Source: a virus
IMG/VR virus record: IMGVR_UViG_3300008448_000113
Span: 1 to 54,025 of that record
Direction: 5' to 3' (one strand)
Length of the DNA: 54,025 nucleotides
Every line of letters starts with the position of its first letter. Positions within the stretch are counted from its first letter, which is position 1. The position numbers and the translations under genes are program-made. A model generated the notes under the pieces. The model worked only from the letters and a program-made list of their open reading frames with translations, searched no databases and had not been told where the DNA came from. Shown in pieces: positions 19,180 to 27,616 of the stretch.

Positions 19180-20565
19180 ATGGCGAATAAATCAACTACA
19201 GTACCATCACTCAGTGACTTAACAGTACAACAGATATTAGATGTCATGCGACCAAACGGACAAGTATTGGCTGTTGGCAAATACCAAGCAATACCTGTAA
19301 CATTTAAAGCATGGGTATCCGAAAAAAATATACCAAAAGATTCTGTATTTAATTCTAGTCTCCAAGAACAACTGGGGGATTGGTTGATTGCCGGAAAACG
19401 ACCCAAAATAGGAAGATTTGTAAATGGTGATCCATCTGTAACTGTAGAAGAAGCACAATTAGAATTAGCAAAAGAATTTGCTTCTGTACCTGTTCCATAT
19501 GCATTATATAGACCAAAGGGTGCTGGTGGAAAGAGTGATCCTGGTGGTCCTGTTGAAAAAGGACAATCTTACTATTACGGACTAGCTGGAAATAGGGCCG
19601 CATCCTCCATTGAAAAATATCAAAACGCTTTGTTACAGGCAAAAGCAGCAGGAAGTCTTGATTCTTTAAAAACGTTTATTGCTAGAGGAGAAGGTACATA
19701 TGATGCGTTAAATAGAGGTAGAGCTGGAGATACGAGTACTTATTCCCCGGAATATTATAACGCATTGTCAAGGGCGGGTGCTGCAAATCAACCAATATCG
19801 CAACCTACGACACCAACTACACAACCTACTACAACGATACCGACTACACGATATACGCAACAGGTTCCAAACTATAACGATTATATAGAAAAAATTTATA
19901 AAAATCCATTTAGAACAGATAGAGATGTACAAAATGAAGTGTTAAATCGAGAACTCCCGTTGTTTAAACAGTATTTATCAAACCTTCGTGGAGTAAACTA
20001 TTCTGCAAATGCTATCGGTAATAACTTAACGATAATTACTGATCAAGATTTACAGGGGGATTTGTTGTTGATAGATGGTATCAATGCAACACAAGCAAAA
20101 AAGCAAGAACAAGTAAAAACTTTGGTGGACGATAAATTAAAGGCATTTACACCGGACGCCAAGTATTCACTTATTAATTCAAAGTTGTTTGAAATGTTTC
20201 CTGATAATATGCGAAATAAAATAGCAGAAAATTCTGCAGACGGGGGTGCATCTCCAAATTATTCACATGCGTGGAGAGCACCTGGTAAATTATCCGTCAC
20301 AGCAGATTTTACTATATCTGGTATTTCTGGATTACGAATCGGTCAAATATTTTGGATTGATCGTATATCGGAAGCATATCGACAATATGGGGCATTTCAA
20401 TTATTTGGATTAACGGAAAAAATAGATATTAGTCAGGGATGGACAACATCGATACATTCACGATTTAATGCACTACCACGTAAATCCGGAGCACAATATT
20501 TGATAGATAGTACACAAAACGGTTCTAGTACGGAAACAGCCACACAATCCACGATAAGAAATTAA
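19180..20565 (+). CDS. Hub protein with circularly permuted lysozyme-like domain
   Basis: This is a 461-residue protein. Residues 13-105 match the second half of a phage muramidase-like domain: LTVQQILDVM, AVGKYQAIPVTF, a KRPxxGRF segment and an AKEFASV helix. The part normally found first, with the candidate catalytic Glu in GEGTYDALNRG (170-180), comes after it, joined by a Gly/Pro-rich linker. The order is therefore permuted relative to the usual domain. After a Thr/Pro/Gln linker (about 205-230), the C-terminal ~200 residues form a beta-rich segment (SVTADFTISGISGLRIGQIFWIDRI) resembling tail-hub/late-control D proteins. A T4 gp5-like role, puncturing the cell wall at the baseplate, is inferred. 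Confidence 0.65.
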   Translation: MANKSTTVPSLSDLTVQQILDVMRPNGQVLAVGKYQAIPVTFKAWVSEKNIPKDSVFNSSLQEQLGDWLIAGKRPKIGRFVNGDPSVTVEEAQLELAKEFASVPVPYALYRPKGAGGKSDPGGPVEKGQSYYYGLAGNRAASSIEKYQNALLQAKAAGSLDSLKTFIARGEGTYDALNRGRAGDTSTYSPEYYNALSRAGAANQPISQPTTPTTQPTTTIPTTRYTQQVPNYNDYIEKIYKNPFRTDRDVQNEVLNRELPLFKQYLSNLRGVNYSANAIGNNLTIITDQDLQGDLLLIDGINATQAKKQEQVKTLVDDKLKAFTPDAKYSLINSKLFEMFPDNMRNKIAENSADGGASPNYSHAWRAPGKLSVTADFTISGISGLRIGQIFWIDRISEAYRQYGAFQLFGLTEKIDISQGWTTSIHSRFNALPRKSGAQYLIDSTQNGSSTETATQSTIRN

Positions 20566-20566
20566 T

Positions 20567-20983
20567 ATGGCAGAAAATATACCATTAAATATATACAACG
20601 TACTGGGTGACACCAACGTTAAACAAAAGATGACGCAGGTGTTACGTAATACACAGTCTAGTATAACGGAAGAAGATAAACTTGCTGGTATTAAGGTGAG
20701 ATATTTTGCTAGATATAAAGCAGATACGCGTGGAAGTATATATGAACTGAGTTATAACGATTATATACAAATAGAAGATAATCCATTATTTCAGAAAGTT
20801 GAAATAAATTGGATTATAAAAGGACGTTTGCAAGATACCGTCTTGACTTTTTATGATGGTAGTAGTATAATAGTAAAGGGTGTAATATCACAAAATCAAG
20901 CACTATTGGCTATCGCAAATGAACGAGTACCTGGAATTATACAACATTTGCAAAATCATATGGAGTATTGGGTGGGGGAATAA
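20567..20983 (+). CDS. Hypothetical baseplate-block protein
   Basis: This is a 138-residue protein, one base after the hub gene, whose TAA overlaps the next ATG (TAATG). It is a mixed alpha/beta protein with no recognised motif. Its position at the end of the baseplate block suggests a virion or assembly role, but that is context only. Confidence 0.55.
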   Translation: MAENIPLNIYNVLGDTNVKQKMTQVLRNTQSSITEEDKLAGIKVRYFARYKADTRGSIYELSYNDYIQIEDNPLFQKVEINWIIKGRLQDTVLTFYDGSSIIVKGVISQNQALLAIANERVPGIIQHLQNHMEYWVGE

Positions 20984-22296
20984 TGATTGTTCAATCTGGT
21001 TATGACTTGGAACGTGTACAACGTAAATTAGAAAATGAGGTGTCATATGTGACGCCTATTTTTGTCGATCAACATCTACATCCGTGTTTAAACGAACTTT
21101 CGTCACTACATATTCTATTTGATGATAACGAGTACGTATGCATTCCATTTAACCATCCCGATGGAATTCCACTGACTATCGATGTAACTAACGCGAAAAA
21201 AATTGTAACTCTATATAAACGAGAGATACTACATGCGTTTCCTGAATTAAATCAAACAAAAGTCGAGGATGCGGCCACCATATTACATCTGGCGTCGGAA
21301 ACTATACCTGAAGTTCGTGAGTATTATACACCAACCATCCAAAGAACACTCCAGCAATTTAAGTTCAAAAATTTACATCTTAGTGTACCACTGGTGGTTT
21401 GGATGGAATATGCCCATAAGTTATTGGCATATGTTAGGGACACATATAAGAAAGAACGACCCATTGCATACAAGTTTATCAGCGATACAGTTATACCGAC
21501 ACTAACAACAATCGAACAATCGGGTATGCATATTAATCCAACCTTAATACAAGAGCATTTTGGTGAGGAGATACGACGATATCATAAAAATCATATGATA
21601 CATACCGTGTATAACCCATACACATCCACTGGACGACCCAGTAATAAACACGGTGGTATTAACTTTGCAGCGTTGAACAAAACCGATGGTGTACGTAAGA
21701 TATTCGATAGTCGATTTGGTGATGATGGACTTCTTATTCAACTGGATTATGAGGCATTCCATCTTCGATTGGTAGCAAATCAACTACAATACAAATTACC
21801 GTCTACTTCGGTTCACACATATCTAGCAGAACAGTACTACGGAACCAAAGATATTACTACCGAACAGTATGAAAAGTCAAAACAACGTACATTTGCACTT
21901 ATGTATGGAATGCAGGATGACGATGGAAACGTGGAATTCTTTCGTAAGGTAAAAAACTATACAAATGACTTGTGGGAAGTGTATGAAGACTTGGGATTTG
22001 TAGTAGGAAGTTACAATAAAAGAGTTATGGTCGATAATCCTACGCCAAACAAGGTATTTAACTACACGGTACAGTGGATGGAAACGGCAGAAGCAATGAC
22101 TCGTATTTCCGCAGTATGTGACTTCCTAAAGGATTCATTAACGAAACCTATATTGTACACATATGACGCTTTATTGCTTGACCTACATCGTTCTGAAACG
22201 GCTCTGCTACCACGAATTCGATATCTCATGGAAGGTGATACCTATCCGACACGAATGTACAAAGGTAAAACATATGATGAATTAATTTCTCTATAA
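20983..22296 (+). CDS. Short family A DNA polymerase-like protein
   Basis: The product is 437 residues with ATG at 20983 overlapping the previous stop. The C-terminal half carries family A polymerase motifs. Before motif A there is YNPYTSTGRPSN...NFAALNKTDG; motif A is LDYEAFHLRLVA, with Asp near residue 254 and His where Glu is usual. Motif B is SKQRTFALMYG, with the conserved Lys and Tyr-Gly. Motif C is YTYDALLL, keeping the Asp but not the usual His-Asp-Glu. No 3'-5' exonuclease motifs are apparent in the ~160-residue N-terminal part. The phage also encodes a full family B polymerase at 34680-37202, so this may be a repair or accessory polymerase, or a divergent remnant. Confidence 0.65.
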   Translation: MIVQSGYDLERVQRKLENEVSYVTPIFVDQHLHPCLNELSSLHILFDDNEYVCIPFNHPDGIPLTIDVTNAKKIVTLYKREILHAFPELNQTKVEDAATILHLASETIPEVREYYTPTIQRTLQQFKFKNLHLSVPLVVWMEYAHKLLAYVRDTYKKERPIAYKFISDTVIPTLTTIEQSGMHINPTLIQEHFGEEIRRYHKNHMIHTVYNPYTSTGRPSNKHGGINFAALNKTDGVRKIFDSRFGDDGLLIQLDYEAFHLRLVANQLQYKLPSTSVHTYLAEQYYGTKDITTEQYEKSKQRTFALMYGMQDDDGNVEFFRKVKNYTNDLWEVYEDLGFVVGSYNKRVMVDNPTPNKVFNYTVQWMETAEAMTRISAVCDFLKDSLTKPILYTYDALLLDLHRSETALLPRIRYLMEGDTYPTRMYKGKTYDELISL

Positions 22297-22370
22297 ATTT
22301 AAGTTTGTAACTCATTTTATATATTTATTTAAAGTTGTTTAGTAGGTTATTTACCTCTAATGAGTTGCAT

Positions 22371-22772
22371 ATGAGTCTAGACACACAATTATTATGTACT
22401 TTTTGCGCAAAGGGTGATATAGATACCACGGTTCAAGAAATTAAAAAAGTATATAAATTAGCATTTAATTCTGTATATGTATTGAACAACGCGGATGACG
22501 ATAATCAAGTTATTTTGACGTATAATATTGATTTACGTAGTAATGCTACGGAATCTTCTGTCCCATCAACAATATCTGTGCATAGAAAAAAACAAACGAA
22601 TACAATTTACACCATCAACGCAATTAATAAGTTAATTGAAGAGAAAAATGGTGGAGTATTGGACAAATCATATAAAATAGATTGGAATGAATTGCAAAAT
22701 ACAGTATTAGTAACTGCTTACGGTCGTTTAAAAAAAGTAAATACTAAAATTTCTCATATTATAACTCTCTAA
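22371..22772 (+). CDS. Hypothetical protein upstream of gp32-like gene
   Basis: This is a 133-residue protein from ATG 22371; a TTG at 22335 would add 12 residues but has no better ribosome binding site. A SLDTQLLCTFC start is followed by mixed alpha/beta sequence. I do not recognise a function. It is separated from the polymerase-like gene by a 74-base AT-rich gap and precedes the single-stranded DNA-binding protein gene. Confidence 0.55.
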   Translation: MSLDTQLLCTFCAKGDIDTTVQEIKKVYKLAFNSVYVLNNADDDNQVILTYNIDLRSNATESSVPSTISVHRKKQTNTIYTINAINKLIEEKNGGVLDKSYKIDWNELQNTVLVTAYGRLKKVNTKISHIITL

Positions 22773-22776
22773 ACAC

Positions 22777-22805
22777 TTGACAAATATAGGTACCCCCATT
22801 ACCTT
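22777..22805 (+). promoter_or_regulatory. Candidate promoter of the ssDNA-binding protein gene
   Basis: TTGACA (22777-22782) and a weaker TACCTT (22800-22805) are 17 bases apart. A CCCCAT/ATGGGG inverted repeat (22794-22799 and 22811-22816) brackets the -10 region. A direct repeat of AAACTCTA precedes the AAGGAG site, which could be an autoregulatory leader as in T4 gene 32. Confidence 0.45.
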
Positions 22806-22857
22806 TAATCATGGGGAATTTAAACCCAATAAACTCTAAACTCTAAGGAGACAAATT

Positions 22858-23667
22858 ATGCCATTGGATTTTAATGCACTAAAAGCTAAACTCAACACGT
22901 TTACTAAGCAGTCTGACCGTAGTGAAGCAATTTGGAAGCCCACCGAAGGTAAGACCACGATTCGTATTGTTCCGTGGAAGGGGAACCGAGATAACCCGTT
23001 TATCGAACTGTATTTCCATTATCTTGGTAACAAAACCTATATCTCCCCACTGTCATTTGGTCGTCGTGACCCCATCGCAGAATTCGCAGATAAGTTGGTA
23101 GAGGATGCACGCCGTGAAGGTCGTGAGGCAGAAAAGGCTGCGTGGAAGCAGGCATCTGCTTTCCGTCCGAAACTTCGTACGTATATTCCTATCATTGTTC
23201 GTGGTGAGGAAAGTAAGGGAGTACGATTCTTCTCGTTTGGTAAGACGGTGTATCAGGACCTTCTGTCGTACATCGCAGATCCTGATTATGGTGATATCAC
23301 GGACCCTAAGATGGGTCGTGATGTGGTGGTGGAATACGTCCCACAGGAAAAGTCGGATACAAACTTCGCCAAGACTTCTGTCAAGGTAAAGCCCAATCAG
23401 ACACCTGTTGTTGCTGATACGGATTTGGCATCGAAGATTCTTGAGGACCAACCCGATATCATGACTCTATATAAGGAACCTTCCTACGAAGAACTTCGTG
23501 TTGTTCTTGAGAAGTATCTTGACCCCGATATGACTGAACCTGTTGCGAAGGGTTCACCGGAAGTAGCTAGTGTATCGGCAAAGACATTGGATGTAAAGGC
23601 CGAGATTTCCGAATCCGCCGTTGTTAAGAATGCATTGGATGAATTTGATAAACTTTTCGATAACTAA
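22858..23667 (+). CDS. 32: Single-stranded DNA-binding protein, gp32-like
   Basis: This is a 269-residue protein. A basic LAST-like N-terminus (ALKAKLNTFTKQ) is followed by a WKPTEGKTTIRIVPWK stretch, a FHYLG segment, an OB-fold-type core and an acidic C-terminal tail ending NALDEFDKLFDN, the layout of T4 gp32. The Cys ligands of the T4 zinc site are absent. It lies directly upstream of UvsX, its functional partner. A strong AAGGAG site precedes the ATG. Codon choice is noticeably richer in G/C third positions than in neighbouring genes, as expected for high expression. Confidence 0.85.
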   Translation: MPLDFNALKAKLNTFTKQSDRSEAIWKPTEGKTTIRIVPWKGNRDNPFIELYFHYLGNKTYISPLSFGRRDPIAEFADKLVEDARREGREAEKAAWKQASAFRPKLRTYIPIIVRGEESKGVRFFSFGKTVYQDLLSYIADPDYGDITDPKMGRDVVVEYVPQEKSDTNFAKTSVKVKPNQTPVVADTDLASKILEDQPDIMTLYKEPSYEELRVVLEKYLDPDMTEPVAKGSPEVASVSAKTLDVKAEISESAVVKNALDEFDKLFDN

Positions 23668-23672
23668 TCGTT

Positions 23673-24836
23673 ATGTCAGTAGAAAAGAAAACAAAGAAAC
23701 CAGTCCCCGCAGCGGACAGAGATGAACTTGCACAATTGATTGCAGATTCACTCAATAAGTTAAATAAGGATTCAGACCAAGTTGCATATTTCTTGGATGG
23801 TCGTGAAGAAACACCAACCGACTTTACAGATTTTATTTCTACCGGTGCAACAATGCTGGACATCGCGGTTAGTAACCGAATGGACGGTGGAATTGCCGTG
23901 GGGCGTATTACCGAACTCACTGGTCTTGAGGGATCTGGTAAGTCGTTGGTTGGTGCACAACTCATCGCTAATACACAGAAACGTGGTGGTGTTGCAGTAT
24001 TGATTGATACTGAGACAGCAGTAAATCCCGAATTCTTCCGAGCAGTCGGGATTGATATGAATAAATTGGTATATGTACACCTTTCTACAGTAGAAGACAT
24101 TTTCGATGCCATTACAAACATTATTGAGAAAGTTCGAAGTGGTAAAGACAAGGATAAACTCGTCACAATCATCGTGGACTCAGTTGCAGCAGCTTCTACC
24201 AAAAAAGAAATGGAAGCCGATTTTGGAAAAGACGGATATGCTACAGATAAAGCAATCATTATCTCCAAAGCGATGCGTAAGATTACAGGACTTCTTGGAC
24301 GAGAACGAATCGCACTAGTTTTTACCAATCAGTTACGTCAGAAGATGAACGCACCAGCGTTCAGTGACCCGTGGACTACTTCGGGTGGTAAAGCAATCGC
24401 ATTCCACGCATCAACGCGTATTCGATTGTCGTTACTTGGAAAAATTCAAGATAGTAACAAAAATGTAATTGGTGTTGATGTGAAAGCATCAATTATCAAA
24501 AACCGTTTGGGTCCACCGCATCGTACCGCCGAATTCAAGATATATTTTGATCGTGGTATTGATGATTATGGTAGTTGGTTGGATGTCATGAAGGATAACG
24601 GATTGGTTAAACAATCGGGTGCGTGGTATACGTTGGTAGACGAAACAACAGGGGAAGAATTGAAATTTCAATCAAAGGATTTCCCAAAGCTACTGGAAGA
24701 AGACAAGGCACGTAAACGATTGATTTATGAAAAGATTTGTAATGTACTAATCATGAAGTACCGTACTGAATATGATCCTGATAAGTTCACCGTAGATACC
24801 GGTGACGATGATGTTAAACAACTTCTACTGGATTAA
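23673..24836 (+). CDS. uvsX: RecA-like recombinase UvsX
   Basis: This is a 387-residue protein. Walker A GLEGSGKS lies near residues 85-92, a VLIDTET segment follows, VTIIVDSVAA serves as Walker B, and an FTNQLRQKM stretch fits the DNA-binding L2 region. These are hallmarks of T4 UvsX. It follows gp32 by five bases and would catalyse strand exchange for recombination-dependent replication. No UvsY is obvious, though the next small gene is in the right area. Confidence 0.9.
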   Translation: MSVEKKTKKPVPAADRDELAQLIADSLNKLNKDSDQVAYFLDGREETPTDFTDFISTGATMLDIAVSNRMDGGIAVGRITELTGLEGSGKSLVGAQLIANTQKRGGVAVLIDTETAVNPEFFRAVGIDMNKLVYVHLSTVEDIFDAITNIIEKVRSGKDKDKLVTIIVDSVAAASTKKEMEADFGKDGYATDKAIIISKAMRKITGLLGRERIALVFTNQLRQKMNAPAFSDPWTTSGGKAIAFHASTRIRLSLLGKIQDSNKNVIGVDVKASIIKNRLGPPHRTAEFKIYFDRGIDDYGSWLDVMKDNGLVKQSGAWYTLVDETTGEELKFQSKDFPKLLEEDKARKRLIYEKICNVLIMKYRTEYDPDKFTVDTGDDDVKQLLLD

Positions 24837-24839
24837 TAT

Positions 24840-25097
24840 ATGTCCGAAGATTTTATTATCGGTGCAATGAAAGCATTTGAAAATGCAAACGGTGATATTG
24901 ATAAATTCGAATTATACTTGCGTAGAAATGTAATGACTATGCAAAAACAAGTATCAACGGTGAGTAATCCACTACCATCTGAGGAAGACATAGATTTGAC
25001 TCCTGAGTTGGCTGAAGAATTGGCACAGTTGGATTTGGATAACATGAGTGATGAAGATATCATGACTTACGCACGTAAACTCGGATTATCAATATAA
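24840..25097 (+). CDS. Small acidic hypothetical protein
   Basis: This is an 85-residue protein, strongly acidic in its C-terminal half and predicted helical. It sits three bases after uvsX and one base before the RNase H gene. It is shorter than T4 UvsY and shows no clear similarity to it. A recombination or replication accessory role is inferred only from position. Confidence 0.6.
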   Translation: MSEDFIIGAMKAFENANGDIDKFELYLRRNVMTMQKQVSTVSNPLPSEEDIDLTPELAEELAQLDLDNMSDEDIMTYARKLGLSI

Positions 25098-25098
25098 C

Positions 25099-26163
25099 AT
25101 GACGGATCTAAATAAGTTATTTAAAGAAATGCAATTTGAAAATATCCAGCAGGAGGGCATGGGCTACAACAGCCGTGTCCTCCTGGTGGATGCATTGAAT
25201 ACATTTCTTCGTAGTTATGCGGCAATTCCAACATTGGATGATAATGGAAACCATATTGGTGGAATGACAGGATTTCTACGAAGTATCGGTGCAGTGATTC
25301 GTGATTTTAAACCAACACGAGTTGTTGTTGTATTCGATGGAAAGGGTGGAAGTCAACGTAGACGTAAGATTTATTCTGACTATAAATCAAATCGAAAACC
25401 ACCCACACGGCTCAACCGTCAATATGATATGACGACTGAGCAACAAGAAATTGAAAATATGAAGTATCAATTGGTTTCGTTAATAGAGATGTTGGAATGC
25501 CTACCTCTTACAGTATTTACTATGGATAACATCGAAGCAGACGATGTTATTGCATATGCATCGGAATTAATCACCGCACAAGGTGGACAGTCTATTATCT
25601 ATTCAACAGATAAAGATTTTTTGCAAATGATTACCGATAGTGTAAAGGTTTACAATCCTGTGAAGAAAAAAACATTCGACATTAATACCGTGGTAGAAGA
25701 CTATGGAGTACATCCCAATAATTTTGTTTTTTATCGTGCACTTATGGGCGATAAAAGTGACAACATCGGAGGAATCAAAGGAGCAGGTGAAAAAACGCTC
25801 CTCAAGATCGTCCCGGAATTGGTACAATCATCTATAATTGTTGATACAAAATTTATAGAACAAAAATATCAAGATATTAAAAAGAAACCAAAGTTAGTCG
25901 AAAGCATTTTAGAAAACGAAGATATTGTTGATCGTAATTTGCAATTGATGCAATTGCGTGATGTAAATATTTCTACTGATTCTAAAATGAAAATTGTTCA
26001 TAAGTTAGATACTGTTAAAGCAGATTTACGTAAAATGGACTTGACAAAGTTAATGATTCGTAGTAAGATCATGAGTAACTTCCCAAATTATGATATTTGG
26101 TTAACTACGACATTTGCACCACTAACGAGGTTTATAAATGGTTCCGATAGTAGCAAATCCTAA
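25099..26163 (+). CDS. rnh: RNase H / 5'-3' flap exonuclease
   Basis: This is a 354-residue protein of the FEN/T4 RNase H family. LLVDALN near residue 30, VVVFDGKGG, NIEADDVIAYA, YSTDKDFLQ and the GDKSDNIGGIKGAGEKT helix-hairpin-helix region are the conserved acidic-cluster and DNA-binding motifs. It would remove RNA primers from lagging-strand fragments. It overlaps the helicase gene by 26 bases, which suggests coupled expression. Confidence 0.85.
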   Translation: MTDLNKLFKEMQFENIQQEGMGYNSRVLLVDALNTFLRSYAAIPTLDDNGNHIGGMTGFLRSIGAVIRDFKPTRVVVVFDGKGGSQRRRKIYSDYKSNRKPPTRLNRQYDMTTEQQEIENMKYQLVSLIEMLECLPLTVFTMDNIEADDVIAYASELITAQGGQSIIYSTDKDFLQMITDSVKVYNPVKKKTFDINTVVEDYGVHPNNFVFYRALMGDKSDNIGGIKGAGEKTLLKIVPELVQSSIIVDTKFIEQKYQDIKKKPKLVESILENEDIVDRNLQLMQLRDVNISTDSKMKIVHKLDTVKADLRKMDLTKLMIRSKIMSNFPNYDIWLTTTFAPLTRFINGSDSSKS

Positions 26164-27541
26164 TTATGACAGTAATGTAGATAATCTCTCCAAATATGGA
26201 ATTGAGTTTCAGACAAAGGTTCTGGCTTCGATTATATCTGCACCAGAATTTCTGGAACAATCCTTTGATGTTATTAATCCATATTTCTTTGATAGTGACT
26301 CGGGTCGATGGGTAGCAAAGAAAGCACTTAATTATTATAACGAATATCGTGCCCTCCCCACACTAGAATATTTTAAACTTGAATTAACTACTGAAACCGA
26401 TGGCGCTCTTCGTGCCGGTGTTGTTGAGCTATTGCGTAAAGCAATCGTCAAAGTAAAAGATACAGATTTAGATTATATCCGTGACAGATTTCTTGATTTT
26501 GCAAGAAACCAATCGTTGAAGTCTGCTATTGTTAAGTCTGTTGATCTTCTAAAAGAAGGTAAGTATGATTCAATTAAAACGTTGGTTGACCACGCATTAC
26601 GTAGTGGTCAACCAAAACATATTGGGTTGAATTGGAGTGAAGATGTAGAAGCACGACTGCAACGAGTATCTCGTGATACGGTACCAACTGGATGGGATGT
26701 AATCGATTCCATTACGGGTGGTGGTCTTGCTGGTGGTGAATTGGGTGTTATTGCCGCCCCTTCTGGTATTGGTAAGAGTTGGGCACTATCGACTATCGGT
26801 GCAAATGCACTTAGTAAGGGAAAGTGTGTTGTTCATTACACATTGGAATTGAATGAAAATTATGTTGGTATTCGATATGATACTATCTTCACAGGAATTG
26901 AACCTGGAAATATTCCCGATAATGTACAACAAGTAAAAGATGTGGTTGATAACGTTCCTGGTAGTCTCATCATTAGATACTACCCAGCAAAGAGTGCAAC
27001 GTGTCATTCATTATTGGCACACACGCAGCAGTTGATTGCCTTGGGACATAAACCAGATTTGATGTTGGTTGACTACGCAGACCTTCTTCGTGCATCGGAA
27101 CGTGTAGATGCACGTTATCAAGAACTTGGTGCAATTTACGAAGAACTTCGTGGAATTGCTGGTGAGTTGAATATCCCCGTGTGGACCGCATCACAAACAC
27201 AAAGATCCAGTATCCAAGATGATGTAATTCAAGCAGATAAAATTGCAGAAAGTTATCAAAAAATCATGACAGCTGACTTGGTTATCTCACTGAGTCGTAA
27301 GCTAGAAGATAAGGTCAATAAGACGGGTCGTGCTCATATTATCAAGAATCGATTTGGTGCTGACGGACAAACATTCCCTGTTGTGATGGATACAAGTATC
27401 GGCCAAATACAGATTTACGACGATAAGTCATCAAAGGGTATCTTGTTGAAGAAACAGATGGATACACAAGCATCCGAAGAAAAGAATAATTTACGAAAGA
27501 AGTTAGCAGAAATGACGGGACTGGAATCTCTTGATGAATAG
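26138..27541 (+). CDS. 41: Replicative DNA helicase, gp41/DnaB type
   Basis: This is a 467-residue protein with a RecA-like core. Walker A APSGIGKS lies near 207-214, and LMLVDYADLL is Walker B. WTASQTQRSS follows as the H3 region, and GRAHIIKNRFGADG as H4. The N-terminal ~150 residues form the helical domain typical of DnaB/gp41. The ATG has an ACGAGG site and lies inside the end of the RNase H gene. It would drive fork unwinding; no separate gp61 primase is visible in this window. Confidence 0.88.
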   Translation: MVPIVANPNYDSNVDNLSKYGIEFQTKVLASIISAPEFLEQSFDVINPYFFDSDSGRWVAKKALNYYNEYRALPTLEYFKLELTTETDGALRAGVVELLRKAIVKVKDTDLDYIRDRFLDFARNQSLKSAIVKSVDLLKEGKYDSIKTLVDHALRSGQPKHIGLNWSEDVEARLQRVSRDTVPTGWDVIDSITGGGLAGGELGVIAAPSGIGKSWALSTIGANALSKGKCVVHYTLELNENYVGIRYDTIFTGIEPGNIPDNVQQVKDVVDNVPGSLIIRYYPAKSATCHSLLAHTQQLIALGHKPDLMLVDYADLLRASERVDARYQELGAIYEELRGIAGELNIPVWTASQTQRSSIQDDVIQADKIAESYQKIMTADLVISLSRKLEDKVNKTGRAHIIKNRFGADGQTFPVVMDTSIGQIQIYDDKSSKGILLKKQMDTQASEEKNNLRKKLAEMTGLESLDE

Positions 27542-27616
27542 GTAACAGATAATTTTTTCAGTAACGAGCACACTATTTATTTTTCCATAGAACCTTAACA
27601 GAGTTGGAGTAGAACG

